A DNA stretch of 45,586 nt. Source: Blastocatellia bacterium. Lineage in GTDB: Bacteria; Acidobacteriota; Blastocatellia; Pyrinomonadales; Pyrinomonadaceae. Location of the stretch: assembly GCA_013697915.1 (NCBI GenBank), contig JACCVY010000073.1:1-45586 (forward strand), read 5' to 3'. Positions within the stretch are counted from its first letter, which is position 1. Each line of letters opens with the position of its first letter. This document shows positions 1-8,170 of the stretch, piece by piece. The notes under the pieces were generated by a model. That model had not been told where the DNA came from. It saw nothing but the letters and a program-made list of their open reading frames with translations, and did no database searches. The position numbers and the translations under genes were made by a program.

Positions 1-210
1 CTGGCTCGCGGACGGGCTGTCAGCACCAAGGTGGTAACGTTCTATTGCGCCTCGAGCTAATACATTTCCAGGTTGCTCATTCTGCACCTAGAAACTTGCA
101 TGCTTCAACATACAAGGTGGTACTGACTCCCTGGCGTCGCAAGCAGCACGTCATCGGCGATCATAGGGTTGCTAGTCAAGCTGCATCGGCTACGAACGAG
201 GCGCTTTGGC

Positions 211-240
211 TTGACACAGCTGCACTCCCTCACCGATACA
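211..240 (+). promoter_or_regulatory. Possible sigma70-type promoter
   Basis: TTGACA at 211-216 is followed 18 bases later by GATACA at 235-240. This would start a transcript about 40 bases before the HEAT/cyclophilin gene. The rest of bases 1-285 shows no convincing gene; the short motif AAGGTGGTA occurs twice (about 29 and 115), with no visible meaning. Confidence 0.35.
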
Positions 241-285
241 TAGAAAGCAATCCCCCAATTCAGAGAACGGTCCCCAGAATCGACA

Positions 286-2532
286 ATGAATCCTTTCTTC
301 CTTTGCAAAACTTTCTGCGCCCTTAGGTTCTCAATTTCTCTGTTAACCTTTTGCGTGCTGCTGCTCGTTTCACCTGGCGCGTTTGCGCAAAAACCTCCGC
401 AAATACTTCACAATCCTACTTCCGGCGATGCGGTACCCAAGCTTTTATTGCTGCGCATTGTGCAGGCTGAGGACGAACGCCGCTGGGACAAGGATTTGCG
501 GGATTTGTTTCGCGCTCGCAACGCGAATGTGCGTAGCCGCGCCGCGCTTGCGGCGGGAAGAATCGGCAACGAAGCAGCAGTTGCTGACTTAGTTGAACTC
601 CTGCGCCATGATGATGAAGGGGACGTGCGTGTAATGGCGGCGTTTGCCCTCGGTGAAATTGAATTACCATTAGGAGCCGACGCGCTGCTGGCGGCTTTCA
701 ATGAAAATGGTGAGCTGCTGCGGGCGCGGGCCCTGGAAGCGCTGGGAAAAATAGCGGCCGCTTTGCCAAAGGAACGGGAAGCCCACGGTAAAGAACTAAG
801 TGCGGCAATTCTCGCTGAACTAACTCATGTAGCGCACGCTCGTGGGGCGCCGGGTCGTTTAACGATGCTGCTCGGTATTACTGCGATATTGCGCGCCAAG
901 CAGGCAAATGCGGGCCCGCTCCTGGCCGAGTTTCTTGACCTGCCCGACCCGCGCATTCGCGCCGATGCAGCGAACGCCCTGTCGCGCTTGAAACTGAAAG
1001 ATGGAAACGAGCAACTGCGCAAACTGCTGATAAGTGATCCCGATCCGATCGTGCGCGCGAATGCCGCGCGCGTGCTCGGCGCGACGGAAGATAAAACTTC
1101 ATTTGGTCAGTTGCTTGATCGCGCAGTCAACGACAAAGAATTGCGCGTACGCGTGAGTGCGATACGTGCGCTGACGACGCTCAAGGACGTGCGCGCGGTT
1201 GATTCTTTACTTCGACGAGGAGTCGTTCTTGCGGAAAACGACCTTTCCAGGCACGGCAGCGATTCCGGTGAAACATTGGAAATCGCAACTGCGTTGGGTC
1301 GCATCTTGCAAGGAAGCCAAAACCCCAGGGCGCTGGAGTGGTTGCACTCGACGCGCAATGGATTTGGCCATACTGTTCTTGAAGTTGATGTTGCGCTGGT
1401 GCGTATCTCGCCGGATAAGTACATCGATGAGCTGGGTAGCGGTACAACAGGTAAACAGAAGGTGCAGACAGCGGTATTGGTGAATTGGCGTGCCGCATCA
1501 AGCCTCGCCCAGGGCTTGGGCGAAATCGCCACACTTGCAGCGGCTTCAAAAGATGCAAAGCTACCAACAATTCGCGCTGAGGAACTTCTCCGCGCGATGC
1601 TCGATTATCGCAACTCCGGCCTGACCATCAACACGCTTGTCGCAGTTCATTCCGAGTATGCAATTCCTGATGTGCTTCGCGCGTTTGCTGCATTCAAACC
1701 GAATGATCTCGCGCAAGTTCTGCGAAACCATCTAAAAGAGTCTGACGTCATCATACGCGGCACAGCGGCCGATTTGTTGGGTGAACTTCCCCCTGATGAA
1801 ACAAATTCGCGTGCGCTGATCGACGCTTTGCCCGTTGCCTTTGCTGACAAGGAACTCAACGATGCGGCGCTTTCAATTCTCGACGCCCTTGCCAAACAGA
1901 AAACCCCCAAAGCCAACGAGGCAATCAAGACTGCGCTTGAAGCCAACGATCATCTCATTCGGCGTCGCGCGGTGGCGCTGCTAAAAGCCAACGGCGTGGG
2001 CGACTTCTCCGCACGCATCGGCACCGTGCAAACCCGCAACACTGCAAAAGATTACGAGCGCGCGATCAGCCGCATAGGCAAACAAGTGCGCGCGGTTGTC
2101 ACGACTTCGCGCGGCTCGTTCACAATTGAATTTCTTCCGGAAGACGCGCCATTGACTGTCGACAATTTCGTTCAACTCGCCAAGCGAAACTACTTCAACG
2201 GCTTTACAGTTCATCGCGTCGTTCCCAACTTCGTTATTCAGGATGGCGATCCGCGCGGCGATGGCAATGGCGGTCCCGGCTATCAGATTCGCTGCGAGAT
2301 AAACGAAGTGCCGTATGAACGCGGCGCAGTCGGGATGGCCTTATCCGGGAAAGATACCGGCGGCTCGCAGTGGTTCGTGACGCATTCGCCGCAACCGCAT
2401 CTGGACGGAGGCTATACCGTCTTCGGCAACGTCATTTCGGGGATGGATGTTGTCGACAACATTGTCCGGGGCGAAGTCATTCGCTCCATTGCCGTAACTG
2501 AAAGAAAGATCCCAGCCAATCGGAAACAATGA
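286..2532 (+). CDS. Secreted HEAT-repeat protein with C-terminal cyclophilin-type peptidyl-prolyl isomerase
   Basis: The 748-residue protein starts with a signal peptide (hydrophobic core about residues 14-32, ending AFAQ). Residues about 60-590 are alpha-helical repeats of HEAT/PBS-lyase type, with recurring phrases such as VRSRAALAAGRIGNEAAV and IVRANAARVLGA. Residues about 600-740 form a cyclophilin domain. The FTVHRVVPNFVIQDGD block carries the family's catalytic Arg (R644), F649 and Gln (Q652), and GGSQWFVTH and HLDGGYTVFG follow. The likely role is proline isomerisation and chaperone work on exported proteins, with the HEAT solenoid as a binding scaffold. The ATG at 286 precedes an intact signal peptide. 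The next gene starts 20 bases after the stop, so the two are probably co-transcribed. The domain call is strong; the substrate is unknown. Confidence 0.9.
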   Translation: MNPFFLCKTFCALRFSISLLTFCVLLLVSPGAFAQKPPQILHNPTSGDAVPKLLLLRIVQAEDERRWDKDLRDLFRARNANVRSRAALAAGRIGNEAAVADLVELLRHDDEGDVRVMAAFALGEIELPLGADALLAAFNENGELLRARALEALGKIAAALPKEREAHGKELSAAILAELTHVAHARGAPGRLTMLLGITAILRAKQANAGPLLAEFLDLPDPRIRADAANALSRLKLKDGNEQLRKLLISDPDPIVRANAARVLGATEDKTSFGQLLDRAVNDKELRVRVSAIRALTTLKDVRAVDSLLRRGVVLAENDLSRHGSDSGETLEIATALGRILQGSQNPRALEWLHSTRNGFGHTVLEVDVALVRISPDKYIDELGSGTTGKQKVQTAVLVNWRAASSLAQGLGEIATLAAASKDAKLPTIRAEELLRAMLDYRNSGLTINTLVAVHSEYAIPDVLRAFAAFKPNDLAQVLRNHLKESDVIIRGTAADLLGELPPDETNSRALIDALPVAFADKELNDAALSILDALAKQKTPKANEAIKTALEANDHLIRRRAVALLKANGVGDFSARIGTVQTRNTAKDYERAISRIGKQVRAVVTTSRGSFTIEFLPEDAPLTVDNFVQLAKRNYFNGFTVHRVVPNFVIQDGDPRGDGNGGPGYQIRCEINEVPYERGAVGMALSGKDTGGSQWFVTHSPQPHLDGGYTVFGNVISGMDVVDNIVRGEVIRSIAVTERKIPANRKQ

Positions 2533-2552
2533 TTGGCTGCTCGAATTAGAAA

Positions 2553-4325
2553 GTGAAGCAAGTTCGTATCAAATTCGGGTTCGCGGCTACCTTATTCCTT
2601 CCGTGCTTGCTGTTCGCCGGCGCCGCACTGCCACAAACTCCGACCGTTGAACGCAAACTTCTCAATCACCATTATCAGATTCAGCTAAAACTCGATTTCG
2701 CTACGCGCTCGTACAGCGGCTGGGAAAGTGTGCGCTGGATGAATCGTGACGATCACTCCGCTTCAGTTGTCTACTTTCATCTCTATTCCAATCTGCGCGT
2801 GACTAATAATGCGCCGCCATCCGCGACCGGACCGGCTTTTGTCGAAGACGACGAGCCGCGAATTGAGATTACTGAAGTGCGCTCGGCCCCTGGCGGACCG
2901 ATGCTGAATTATTCACTGGAAGAACAGAGCACGGTGCTGCGGGTGAATCTCCGCGAACCGGTTGCCGCCGGTGCATCAACGGAAATTTTCATCGGCTTCA
3001 AAGGCACTGTTCCGGAAATTGATGCCGAGGAAACCGGATTGACAACGCACGTGGTGAAGCAGGTAAGCGCGGCATTGCGCGCTGAGCGCGAAGTCCGGCG
3101 CGCGCGCGATCTTAACTTTCGCTGTCGCGGCGTGATGCTGCTCGGTACTGCTTATCCAGTCCTGGCGGTGCATGACGGCGCCGATTGGCAGCGCAAAGTC
3201 GATCCCGGCATCGGTGACATCATCTTCAATGAAGCTGCGGACTACGACGTGTCCATCCAGGCAACGCCCGGAATTGCTCTTTTTACTTCCGGCAGTGAAA
3301 CAGATGGTAAGTCGAACAGCGAAACTGCATTCTCAGGAAAAGCGTTGCGCGACTTTGCCATACTTGCTGGTCCTAATCTGCGTTTTGAGCAGCAGGAGGT
3401 CGGCGATATCACCTTGCGTTCCATCTTTCTTCCCGAACACGAGCGCATCGGCAAACGCGTGCTGGCAAACGCCGGCGAGGCTTTGCGCATCTTCCGTTCC
3501 AGATTTGGCCCGCTGCCATTGAAGACGATCAGTGTTGCCGAAGCACCGCTGGTTGCGGGCCTGGGAAGCACCGAGTTCGCGGGCCTGGATGTGATCGCCA
3601 GCGCCTTCTATGTCGACTTCGATTCGCCGAGCGTGCGCAACCTGCCGGAAATCATTCGCGAGCAACGCCCGGCAGTCGAGCAGAGTTTGGAATGGAGTGT
3701 TGCTCATTTGATCAGCCACCAATGGTGGGGCGGTGTGGTCGGCAACAACCCGGCGCGCGAGCCGGTGTTGGATGAATCAATGGCCAGTTGGTCGGCGCTG
3801 CTTTACTTCCGCGAGGTCTATGGAGAACAAAAAGCTGCGGCCGTGCTCGAGGACCAACTGCGCGGCGTCTATCGTTTGTATCGCACGTTCGGCGGCGCTG
3901 ACATGAATGCTGATCGACCGTCGCGAGATTATCAGAATAGTTTTCAATACTCTGCCGTGGTCACGGCAAAAGGCGCTCTGATGTTTGTGCAGTTGCAGCA
4001 CCTGCTGGGCGAAGAGAAATTACTCAAAGCCTTAAGAAACTACTACCAGGCCAAGCAGGGCGAAATTGCCGAGCTCGATGACTTGCGCGGCGCGATCATG
4101 GCGGAAACTTCGGTCGAACAAAGACGAGCCGTAGCGCGTACTCTTACTCGCTGGCTTTCCAGCAAGCGTGGGGACGAAGATATTTCGCGACCAGATCAGG
4201 AACTGGCAAACTCTTTGGGGCTGCCGGCGAAAGCAAATGCACAGCACGGGAACGATCGTAACGCCCTAAGTGCCTTTGCTCGCGTCGGCAAATTCTTTTG
4301 GCAACAGATGACGCGGATACGTTAG
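2553..4325 (+). CDS. Secreted M1-family metallopeptidase-like protein, probably catalytically dead
   Basis: 590 residues, GTG start, with an N-terminal signal peptide ending near residue 28. A beta-rich N-terminal part (about 30-210) and a thermolysin-like central part fit the M1 aminopeptidase fold. The zinc site reads HLISHQWWG: H385, H389 and E408 (in LDESMASW) have exact M1 spacing (HExxH-x18-E). The general-base Glu of HExxH is Leu386, read directly from codon TTG at 3708-3710. The exopeptidase motif GxMEN is also diverged (GSTEF, E341). This suggests a zinc-binding pseudo-enzyme, or a chaperone or scaffold role in the periplasm. It follows the HEAT/cyclophilin gene by 20 bases. A sequencing error at one codon cannot be excluded. 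Confidence 0.8.
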   Translation: MKQVRIKFGFAATLFLPCLLFAGAALPQTPTVERKLLNHHYQIQLKLDFATRSYSGWESVRWMNRDDHSASVVYFHLYSNLRVTNNAPPSATGPAFVEDDEPRIEITEVRSAPGGPMLNYSLEEQSTVLRVNLREPVAAGASTEIFIGFKGTVPEIDAEETGLTTHVVKQVSAALRAEREVRRARDLNFRCRGVMLLGTAYPVLAVHDGADWQRKVDPGIGDIIFNEAADYDVSIQATPGIALFTSGSETDGKSNSETAFSGKALRDFAILAGPNLRFEQQEVGDITLRSIFLPEHERIGKRVLANAGEALRIFRSRFGPLPLKTISVAEAPLVAGLGSTEFAGLDVIASAFYVDFDSPSVRNLPEIIREQRPAVEQSLEWSVAHLISHQWWGGVVGNNPAREPVLDESMASWSALLYFREVYGEQKAAAVLEDQLRGVYRLYRTFGGADMNADRPSRDYQNSFQYSAVVTAKGALMFVQLQHLLGEEKLLKALRNYYQAKQGEIAELDDLRGAIMAETSVEQRRAVARTLTRWLSSKRGDEDISRPDQELANSLGLPAKANAQHGNDRNALSAFARVGKFFWQQMTRIR

Positions 4326-4343
4326 TCATTGTGCTTTGGACTT

Positions 4344-4501
4344 TTGCGGCTTTGCCGCCTTCCGTGCGGAAAGGCTCTGCCTTTCCGGGTATTGGTTTGG
4401 ATGTCTTGAGGCTATGCCTCAAAATCGAGGCGTAGCCTCATTACAATATTGGTTGTGACGGAAAGCCATAGGCTTTCCGCACGGAAGGCGGCAAAGCCGC
4501 G
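4344..4501. repeat. Palindromic repeat family 1, copy A (cloverleaf-like)
   Basis: The outer arms are inverted copies: TTGCGGCTTTGCCGCCTTCC at 4344 and GGAAGGCGGCAAAGCCGCG ending at 4501. Each arm holds its own small hairpin (GCGGAAAGGCTCTGCCTTTCC and GGAAAGCCATAGGCTTTCC), and two more lie in the centre around 4407-4440 (GAGGCTATGCCTC and GAGGCGTAGCCTC). A second copy with the same plan lies at 44265-44417. The element fills the gap between the M1-like and DUF4112 genes and could act as a terminator or as a REP/MITE-like element. Confidence 0.85.
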
Positions 4502-4526
4502 GCTCCCAGATACACTTCTTTACAAA

Positions 4527-5054
4527 ATGGAACAATTCAAAACAGCGGAACGGTCAATGGAACGGGCCGACAGTTTAGTAACTATCGATGAAAGTCTCGA
4601 ACGGCTTGCCTGGTTGATGGATGATCTGATCCGCATACCGGGTTTGGGGTGGCGCTTTGGCCTGGACGCACTTGTGGGTTTGATTCCGGGATTTGGTGAT
4701 ACAGCCACGTCGCTTGCTTCATTCTACATTCTGGCCTCGGCCGTTCGTTATCGCGTTCCCAAAATTACTTTGCTGCGCATGGGCCTGAACATCGGCATCG
4801 ATTACCTGGTCGGCTCGTTACCGCTGGTTGGTGATCTTTTCGATGCCTGGTGGAAATCAAATCAAAAAAACATAGCGTTAGTCCGCAAGCGCGCAACCGT
4901 TTCCGCAAAGGACGCGCGCAGCGGAAAACTCAGCGACTGGTTGTTTGTGGGTGTGATAATTCTCGTGCTGGCGGGTTTGGCGTTGGCGGCGGCTGCCGTC
5001 AGCGTTTATCTGGTCGTGATTCTTTTTCAGCAACTGTCGCGAGCGCTGGGTTGA
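4527..5054 (+). CDS. DUF4112 domain membrane protein
   Basis: 175 residues from ATG 4527. Reading can be extended upstream to a TTG at 4449, but those codons lie inside the palindromic repeat, so the ATG is preferred; no strong ribosome site is seen. Residues about 15-120 match DUF4112: a DSLVTIDESLERLAWLMDD opening, the GLGWRFGLDALVGLIPGFGD block and a second GSLPLVGDLFDAWWKSNQKN block. Residues about 147-172 form a clear C-terminal membrane segment rich in Leu, Val and Ala. The GLIPGFGD and SLPLVGDLFD stretches are amphipathic glycine-rich turns typical of the family. Its function is unknown. Confidence 0.85.
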   Translation: MEQFKTAERSMERADSLVTIDESLERLAWLMDDLIRIPGLGWRFGLDALVGLIPGFGDTATSLASFYILASAVRYRVPKITLLRMGLNIGIDYLVGSLPLVGDLFDAWWKSNQKNIALVRKRATVSAKDARSGKLSDWLFVGVIILVLAGLALAAAAVSVYLVVILFQQLSRALG

Positions 5055-5056
5055 GG

Positions 5057-5182
5057 TTACGACGCCGCGGCTTCCGAAGTCTGGGCCGGCACCCGATCGA
5101 GCGTGGCCTTGAGTAGATCCAAACCGCGCTCGCCCGCGGCAAATCCACGCAACTTTCCCTCACGATAGCGACCGGATGCCGG
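5057..5182 (-). pseudogene. Possible gene remnant or 41-codon reading frame ending next to the DUF4112 gene
   Basis: Reading leftward from ATG 5182-5180 gives an open frame to a TAA at 5059-5057. Its second half (GERGLDLLKATLDRVPAQ) looks like real protein C-terminus in codon use. Its first codons lie inside a degenerate palindromic repeat (5164-5296), which suggests that a longer gene was cut by the repeat. I recognise no family. It may also be non-coding. Confidence 0.3.
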
Positions 5183-5296
5183 CATTCAAGAATGCAGTAA
5201 GGTGGCTTGGCTCTTTTAATGACGGCAGATCAAGGTTTCGTGCGCGCTTAGTCAGATCGAGTCTAGCATCCCGTCGCTACTGCTCGCGGTTCTGCA
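5164..5296. repeat. Palindromic repeat family 4, degenerate copy
   Basis: The left arm GATAGCGACCGGATGC (from 5164) and the right parts GAGTCTAGCATCCCGTCGC and GCTCGCGGTTCTGCA (about 5258-5295) match the arms of the better copy at 28812-29011. It occupies most of the gap between the convergent DUF4112 and SDR genes. Confidence 0.55.
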
Positions 5297-5327
5297 TCCT
5301 CCTTGCACACAATTGTTGGGGTGCGAA

Positions 5328-6398
5328 TTACGAAAGAGTTGGGTGATTCAAGGCGTAATCGACAATGGTGTTTACGTAGCTTGAAAACGATGGGCAGGCC
5401 ACGCCGTGAGACGTCAGTAACAGGCGCGCTTCCGCCGTGTCATAATTTTGCTTGAGGAAAAAGTAAGGCACGCCGTGATGGGGCAAGCCGCTGAGGGCCG
5501 GCGAGGGCGGTAGCATCAGCGAAGATTCCACCAGCCGCGCGGGCACTGTTATGCGCGCTTCCTTGCCAACCAGGCGTCGCGCGATCAGGTTAAAGAGTTC
5601 TCGGGTCGTTAGTGGATTGGGATCGGCAAGTTGTAACGTCGTTCCAATTGCGTTTGCATCCGTGGCCAGCGCCGACATTGCAGCAACCACAAAATCGACC
5701 GGCACCAGATTCAAGCTGACATCATCATTGCCGATGTTGAAATTTGAAAGTAGCGAGGGCCACTTGAGCAGGTAATTGATCAAATAATAAATGCCGTCGT
5801 ATTTGGCTGTCTCACCGGTGCGGGAGTCGCCACACACAACCGAAGGCCGGTGAATGGTAATCGGCAGTTGTGATTTGAGATCCTCCACTTCGATCTCTGC
5901 CAGATACTTGGTCTCTTCGTAATAGTTGCGAAAGCCCGCCTCATGCCGCAGCTCTTTTTCGAATATGCGGCCGGTGCGTTTACCCGCGACATAACAAGTC
6001 GATACGTAATGATAATGGCGCAACGCGGGGAGCGACTGCGCGAACTGATTAACGTTGCGCGTGCCACCGACGTTGATACGCATCGCCAGATCCTGCTGCA
6101 CGGCCAGGTCGTAAATCGCTGCGAGATGGAACAAAACGGTTGATTCAGAACGCGCGCGCTCGAGATCGTTCTTAGTCAGACCCAACTCCGGCTCGGTAAT
6201 ATCGCCCGGCAGAATCTCAAAATTGGAACGGGGGGTCCTGGATTGCTGCGCGACGAGTTCCAATTCCCGGCCGGCTTGAGCAATAAATGCAGGTTGCACC
6301 AGGAGCAGAAACCGGTCGCCGCTCTCGGCGAGGCGTCGCACCAGGCGGCTCGCGATGAAGCCCGGAAAGCCGGTTATGAAAAATGTTTCGTTAGCCAT
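5328..6398 (-). CDS. Extended short-chain dehydrogenase/reductase (NAD-dependent epimerase/thioester-reductase-like)
   Basis: 356 residues, ATG start. The N-terminal Rossmann motif reads TGFPGFIA (residues 9-16), a variant of TGxxGxxG with Ala at the last glycine. The catalytic set of extended SDRs is present: Ser143 (YVSTCYVAGK) and Tyr160-x3-Lys164 (YYEETKYLAE). The LTKNDL and HLAAIYDL phrases and the GTTLQLADPNPLTTRELF region recall the NAD_binding_4 (male sterility/fatty acyl reductase, Lys2-type) branch rather than sugar epimerases. A cytosolic NAD(P)-dependent reductase or dehydrogenase of lipid-like or acyl substrates is therefore plausible. It is transcribed alone, convergent to DUF4112 and divergent from the TPR gene. 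The exact substrate cannot be told. Confidence 0.8.
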   Translation of the reverse strand: MANETFFITGFPGFIASRLVRRLAESGDRFLLLVQPAFIAQAGRELELVAQQSRTPRSNFEILPGDITEPELGLTKNDLERARSESTVLFHLAAIYDLAVQQDLAMRINVGGTRNVNQFAQSLPALRHYHYVSTCYVAGKRTGRIFEKELRHEAGFRNYYEETKYLAEIEVEDLKSQLPITIHRPSVVCGDSRTGETAKYDGIYYLINYLLKWPSLLSNFNIGNDDVSLNLVPVDFVVAAMSALATDANAIGTTLQLADPNPLTTRELFNLIARRLVGKEARITVPARLVESSLMLPPSPALSGLPHHGVPYFFLKQNYDTAEARLLLTSHGVACPSFSSYVNTIVDYALNHPTLS

Positions 6399-6489
6399 CT
6401 TCGTGCTTAGATTACCCGGAGCGCCGGCAAGCCGCCCGAAACTCCAAAATTGTTACGCGTAAACTTCGCTCACCGCCACGCCGCCCGAG

Positions 6490-6495
6490 TATAAT
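6490..6495 (+). promoter_or_regulatory. Perfect -10 box (TATAAT) before the TPR gene
   Basis: TATAAT lies at 6490-6495; a -35 element is not clear. A transcript would begin near 6502, which excludes the upstream ATG at 6497 as the start and supports ATG 6575. Confidence 0.45.
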
Positions 6496-6574
6496 CATGT
6501 TATCTATTCTTTATCTCAAGAACAAAGTAGTAAGATTTGAACAGCGGAGACGGCAAGAGAGAAATCAAGAAGCG

Positions 6575-7084
6575 ATGAACGAAGACGTTTATGAAGATGA
6601 TGCTTCGCCGGCAGCGAAGTACAAGGCCCGGCAGCTTTTCCACGAAGCTTATCAGGAGCAGCTCGCCGAGAATTTCGAAGAGGCAATTGAGCTTTACAAA
6701 CGCTCAATTGAAACGTATCCGACTGCCGAAGCGCACACCTTTCTGGGCTGGGTTTACAGTTTTCAAAACCGCTACGACGAAGCGATTGAGGAATGCCTGG
6801 AAGCAATTCGCGTCGACGAGACGCTGGGTAATCCTTACAACGATATCGGCAGCTATCTCTTAGCCAAGGGCGATGCTTACAGCAGCGTGCGCTGGTTCAA
6901 ACGCGCGCTCTACGCGCCGCGTTATCAATCCTATGCCTTCCCCCACTTCAATCTGGGCCGCACTTACGAGGCACGCAAAAAATACCTCGACGCGGCGCGA
7001 CACTACGGCAAAGCACTCGAACAACAACCCGGCTTCAGCGAAGCAGCCAGCGGACTCCATCGCATGCAGGCGCTGCTGAACTAA
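6575..7084 (+). CDS. Tetratricopeptide-repeat protein
   Basis: 169 residues from ATG 6575. An in-frame ATG at 6497 would add 26 basic residues but lies just after a perfect TATAAT, so the later ATG is preferred. After a short acidic N-terminus, about four TPR units run from residue 12 to 165. Typical A/G/Y/P positions are visible in NFEEAIELYKRSIETYP, NRYDEAIEECLEAIRVD, DAYSSVRWFKRALYAP and KYLDAARHYGKALEQQPG. There is no signal peptide or membrane segment, so it is probably a cytoplasmic protein-interaction scaffold. The partner is unknown; the flanking genes (SDR, toxin pair) run the other way. Confidence 0.85.
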   Translation: MNEDVYEDDASPAAKYKARQLFHEAYQEQLAENFEEAIELYKRSIETYPTAEAHTFLGWVYSFQNRYDEAIEECLEAIRVDETLGNPYNDIGSYLLAKGDAYSSVRWFKRALYAPRYQSYAFPHFNLGRTYEARKKYLDAARHYGKALEQQPGFSEAASGLHRMQALLN

Positions 7085-7118
7085 TCCTTAGCGCTGTTTT
7101 TCTAAATTAATCAGAAGT

Positions 7119-7427
7119 CTAAACGCGGCTTCGCCAAACGCGGTCGTGACGGGCGGCGTGAACCACGGCCGCAATAATGACCAGCCGATCTTCTGCGACT
7201 ACTTCATAAATCACGCGATAGGGGAATCTTTTTGGATAGCGCCAACGGATGTTCCTGGTCGGATGCTGTCGGCAGTTCAACAATGGATTCATCTCAAGGG
7301 CGTCAAATACCGCGAGGACTTCTTCGGTGAATTCAGCTCCCAGACCTGGACGTTGACTGTCATACCAGTCTGCTGTTTCCACCACGTCGTTTTCCGCTTG
7401 AGGGCGCGCAACGACTTCCCAGTTCAT
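7119..7427 (-). CDS. ParE/RelE-type toxin
   Basis: 102 residues. The pattern is that of the ParE/RelE superfamily: an N-terminal strand followed by an ADWYDSQRPGLGAEF helix region, an arginine-rich RNIRWRYPKRFPYRVIYEV stretch, and a closing VIIAAVVHAARH strand. ParE-like members poison DNA gyrase and RelE-like members cut mRNA; which applies here is not decidable. The start overlaps the stop of the antitoxin gene by 4 bases (ATGA), the classical arrangement of a translationally coupled toxin-antitoxin pair with the antitoxin first. Confidence 0.85.
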   Translation of the reverse strand: MNWEVVARPQAENDVVETADWYDSQRPGLGAEFTEEVLAVFDALEMNPLLNCRQHPTRNIRWRYPKRFPYRVIYEVVAEDRLVIIAAVVHAARHDRVWRSRV

Positions 7428-7639
7428 GATTTCGATCGAGAGCGTAGGCGATCCTTCAACTCATTCAGTGGTACAGATGAATTCGGATCGGAATGGTGGG
7501 CCGCCAAACGTACTTCAACCAATTCTTCATCGGCTGCCGTCAAAGGTGGATCATCCAATTCCAATGCGCGGCGAATCAGGATCTGACGCTCCTCAAAGGT
7601 AAGACGCGAAAGCTCTGCGATGACTTCATTGAAACTCAT
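7424..7639 (-). CDS. Addiction-module antitoxin (TIGR02574-like small helical protein)
   Basis: 71 residues, highly acidic and helical, with the LTFEERQILIRRALELDDPPL core and a LNELKDRLRSRSK tail. Both are typical of the putative addiction-module component family that pairs with ParE-like toxins. It should bind and neutralise the downstream toxin. It lies first in the operon and overlaps the toxin gene by 4 bases. The protein lacks an obvious DNA-binding domain, although palindromes just before its start could serve as an operator for the complex. Confidence 0.85.
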   Translation of the reverse strand: MSFNEVIAELSRLTFEERQILIRRALELDDPPLTAADEELVEVRLAAHHSDPNSSVPLNELKDRLRSRSKS

Positions 7640-7665
7640 AACCGAAGGTTAACTCCGCGGCGGAG
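7640..7665 (-). promoter_or_regulatory. Palindromes next to the antitoxin start (possible operator)
   Basis: Two palindromes sit directly upstream of the antitoxin ATG: AACCGAAGGTT (7640-7650) and CTCCGCGGCGGAG (7653-7665). There is almost no room for a ribosome site. The position fits autoregulation, but this is inference. Confidence 0.35.
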
Positions 7666-7753
7666 GATTTTTCAAGGCGTTCAGGACTATCTCGGTTTGC
7701 AGTAAACTAAACTGAAAGGATAGCTGCGCAAGTGAACCGCAGCCAGTTGTAAA

Positions 7754-8146
7754 TCATGAGTCATCGCTAGACTTAATTCTCGTTTTCCGCCTGTTCTCAT
7801 CAACGGCAACGTAAACAACTTCCGCTTCCGTCACACGCACCTGCTCCTTTGACGAGCCGACTCTTTCCGTTTCCACGATCACCCGGATCGTAATTGACGT
7901 AGTCCCGACGCTAATTGTTTCGGCGTAGAAACTCACCAGGTCGCCTACAAACACGGGTTTGTGGAAGATAACTTCGCGCATGGCGACGGTGACAAAGCGC
8001 GGCATGCTGGTGTGACGGTGCGCCTCAATCGCGCCGGCCATATCTATGTAGCTCAGTATTACGCCGCCAAAAACTGTCCCTGCGGAGTTTGTGTCGCGGG
8101 GTAGCAGGGTAATTCGTATTGCCGGATCGCGTTTGCCGTTCATCAT
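7754..8146 (-). CDS. Acyl-CoA thioesterase, hotdog fold (YciA/BACH-like)
   Basis: 130 residues. The family signature is clear: N20 with GTVFGG at 23-28 and [13 protein letters not shown] after it. This is the hotdog-fold 'N-x-x-G-T-x-F-G-G' helix with the catalytic Asp35, and the [20 protein letters not shown] strands that follow are the usual second landmark. The enzyme should hydrolyse acyl-CoA to free acid and CoA in the cytosol. The start ATG is preceded by AAGGA about 10 bases away. A second Met immediately follows, so the start may shift by one codon. It ends 24 bases after the neighbouring hydrolase stop and may share its transcript. Confidence 0.88.
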   Translation of the reverse strand: MMNGKRDPAIRITLLPRDTNSAGTVFGGVILSYIDMAGAIEAHRHTSMPRFVTVAMREVIFHKPVFVGDLVSFYAETISVGTTSITIRVIVETERVGSSKEQVRVTEAEVVYVAVDENRRKTRIKSSDDS

Positions 8147-8170
8147 TGCAACTAGTTCCTTCTATTGGTT

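Noticed and set aside
1-285. Gene or RNA at the left edge
   Set aside because: The short open frame there has no ribosome site or recognisable protein pattern, and no tRNA-like fold is evident; only a promoter-like pair was kept.
4449-4526. Upstream extension of the DUF4112 gene to a TTG
   Set aside because: The added codons lie inside palindromic repeat family 1 and have no homology to the family.
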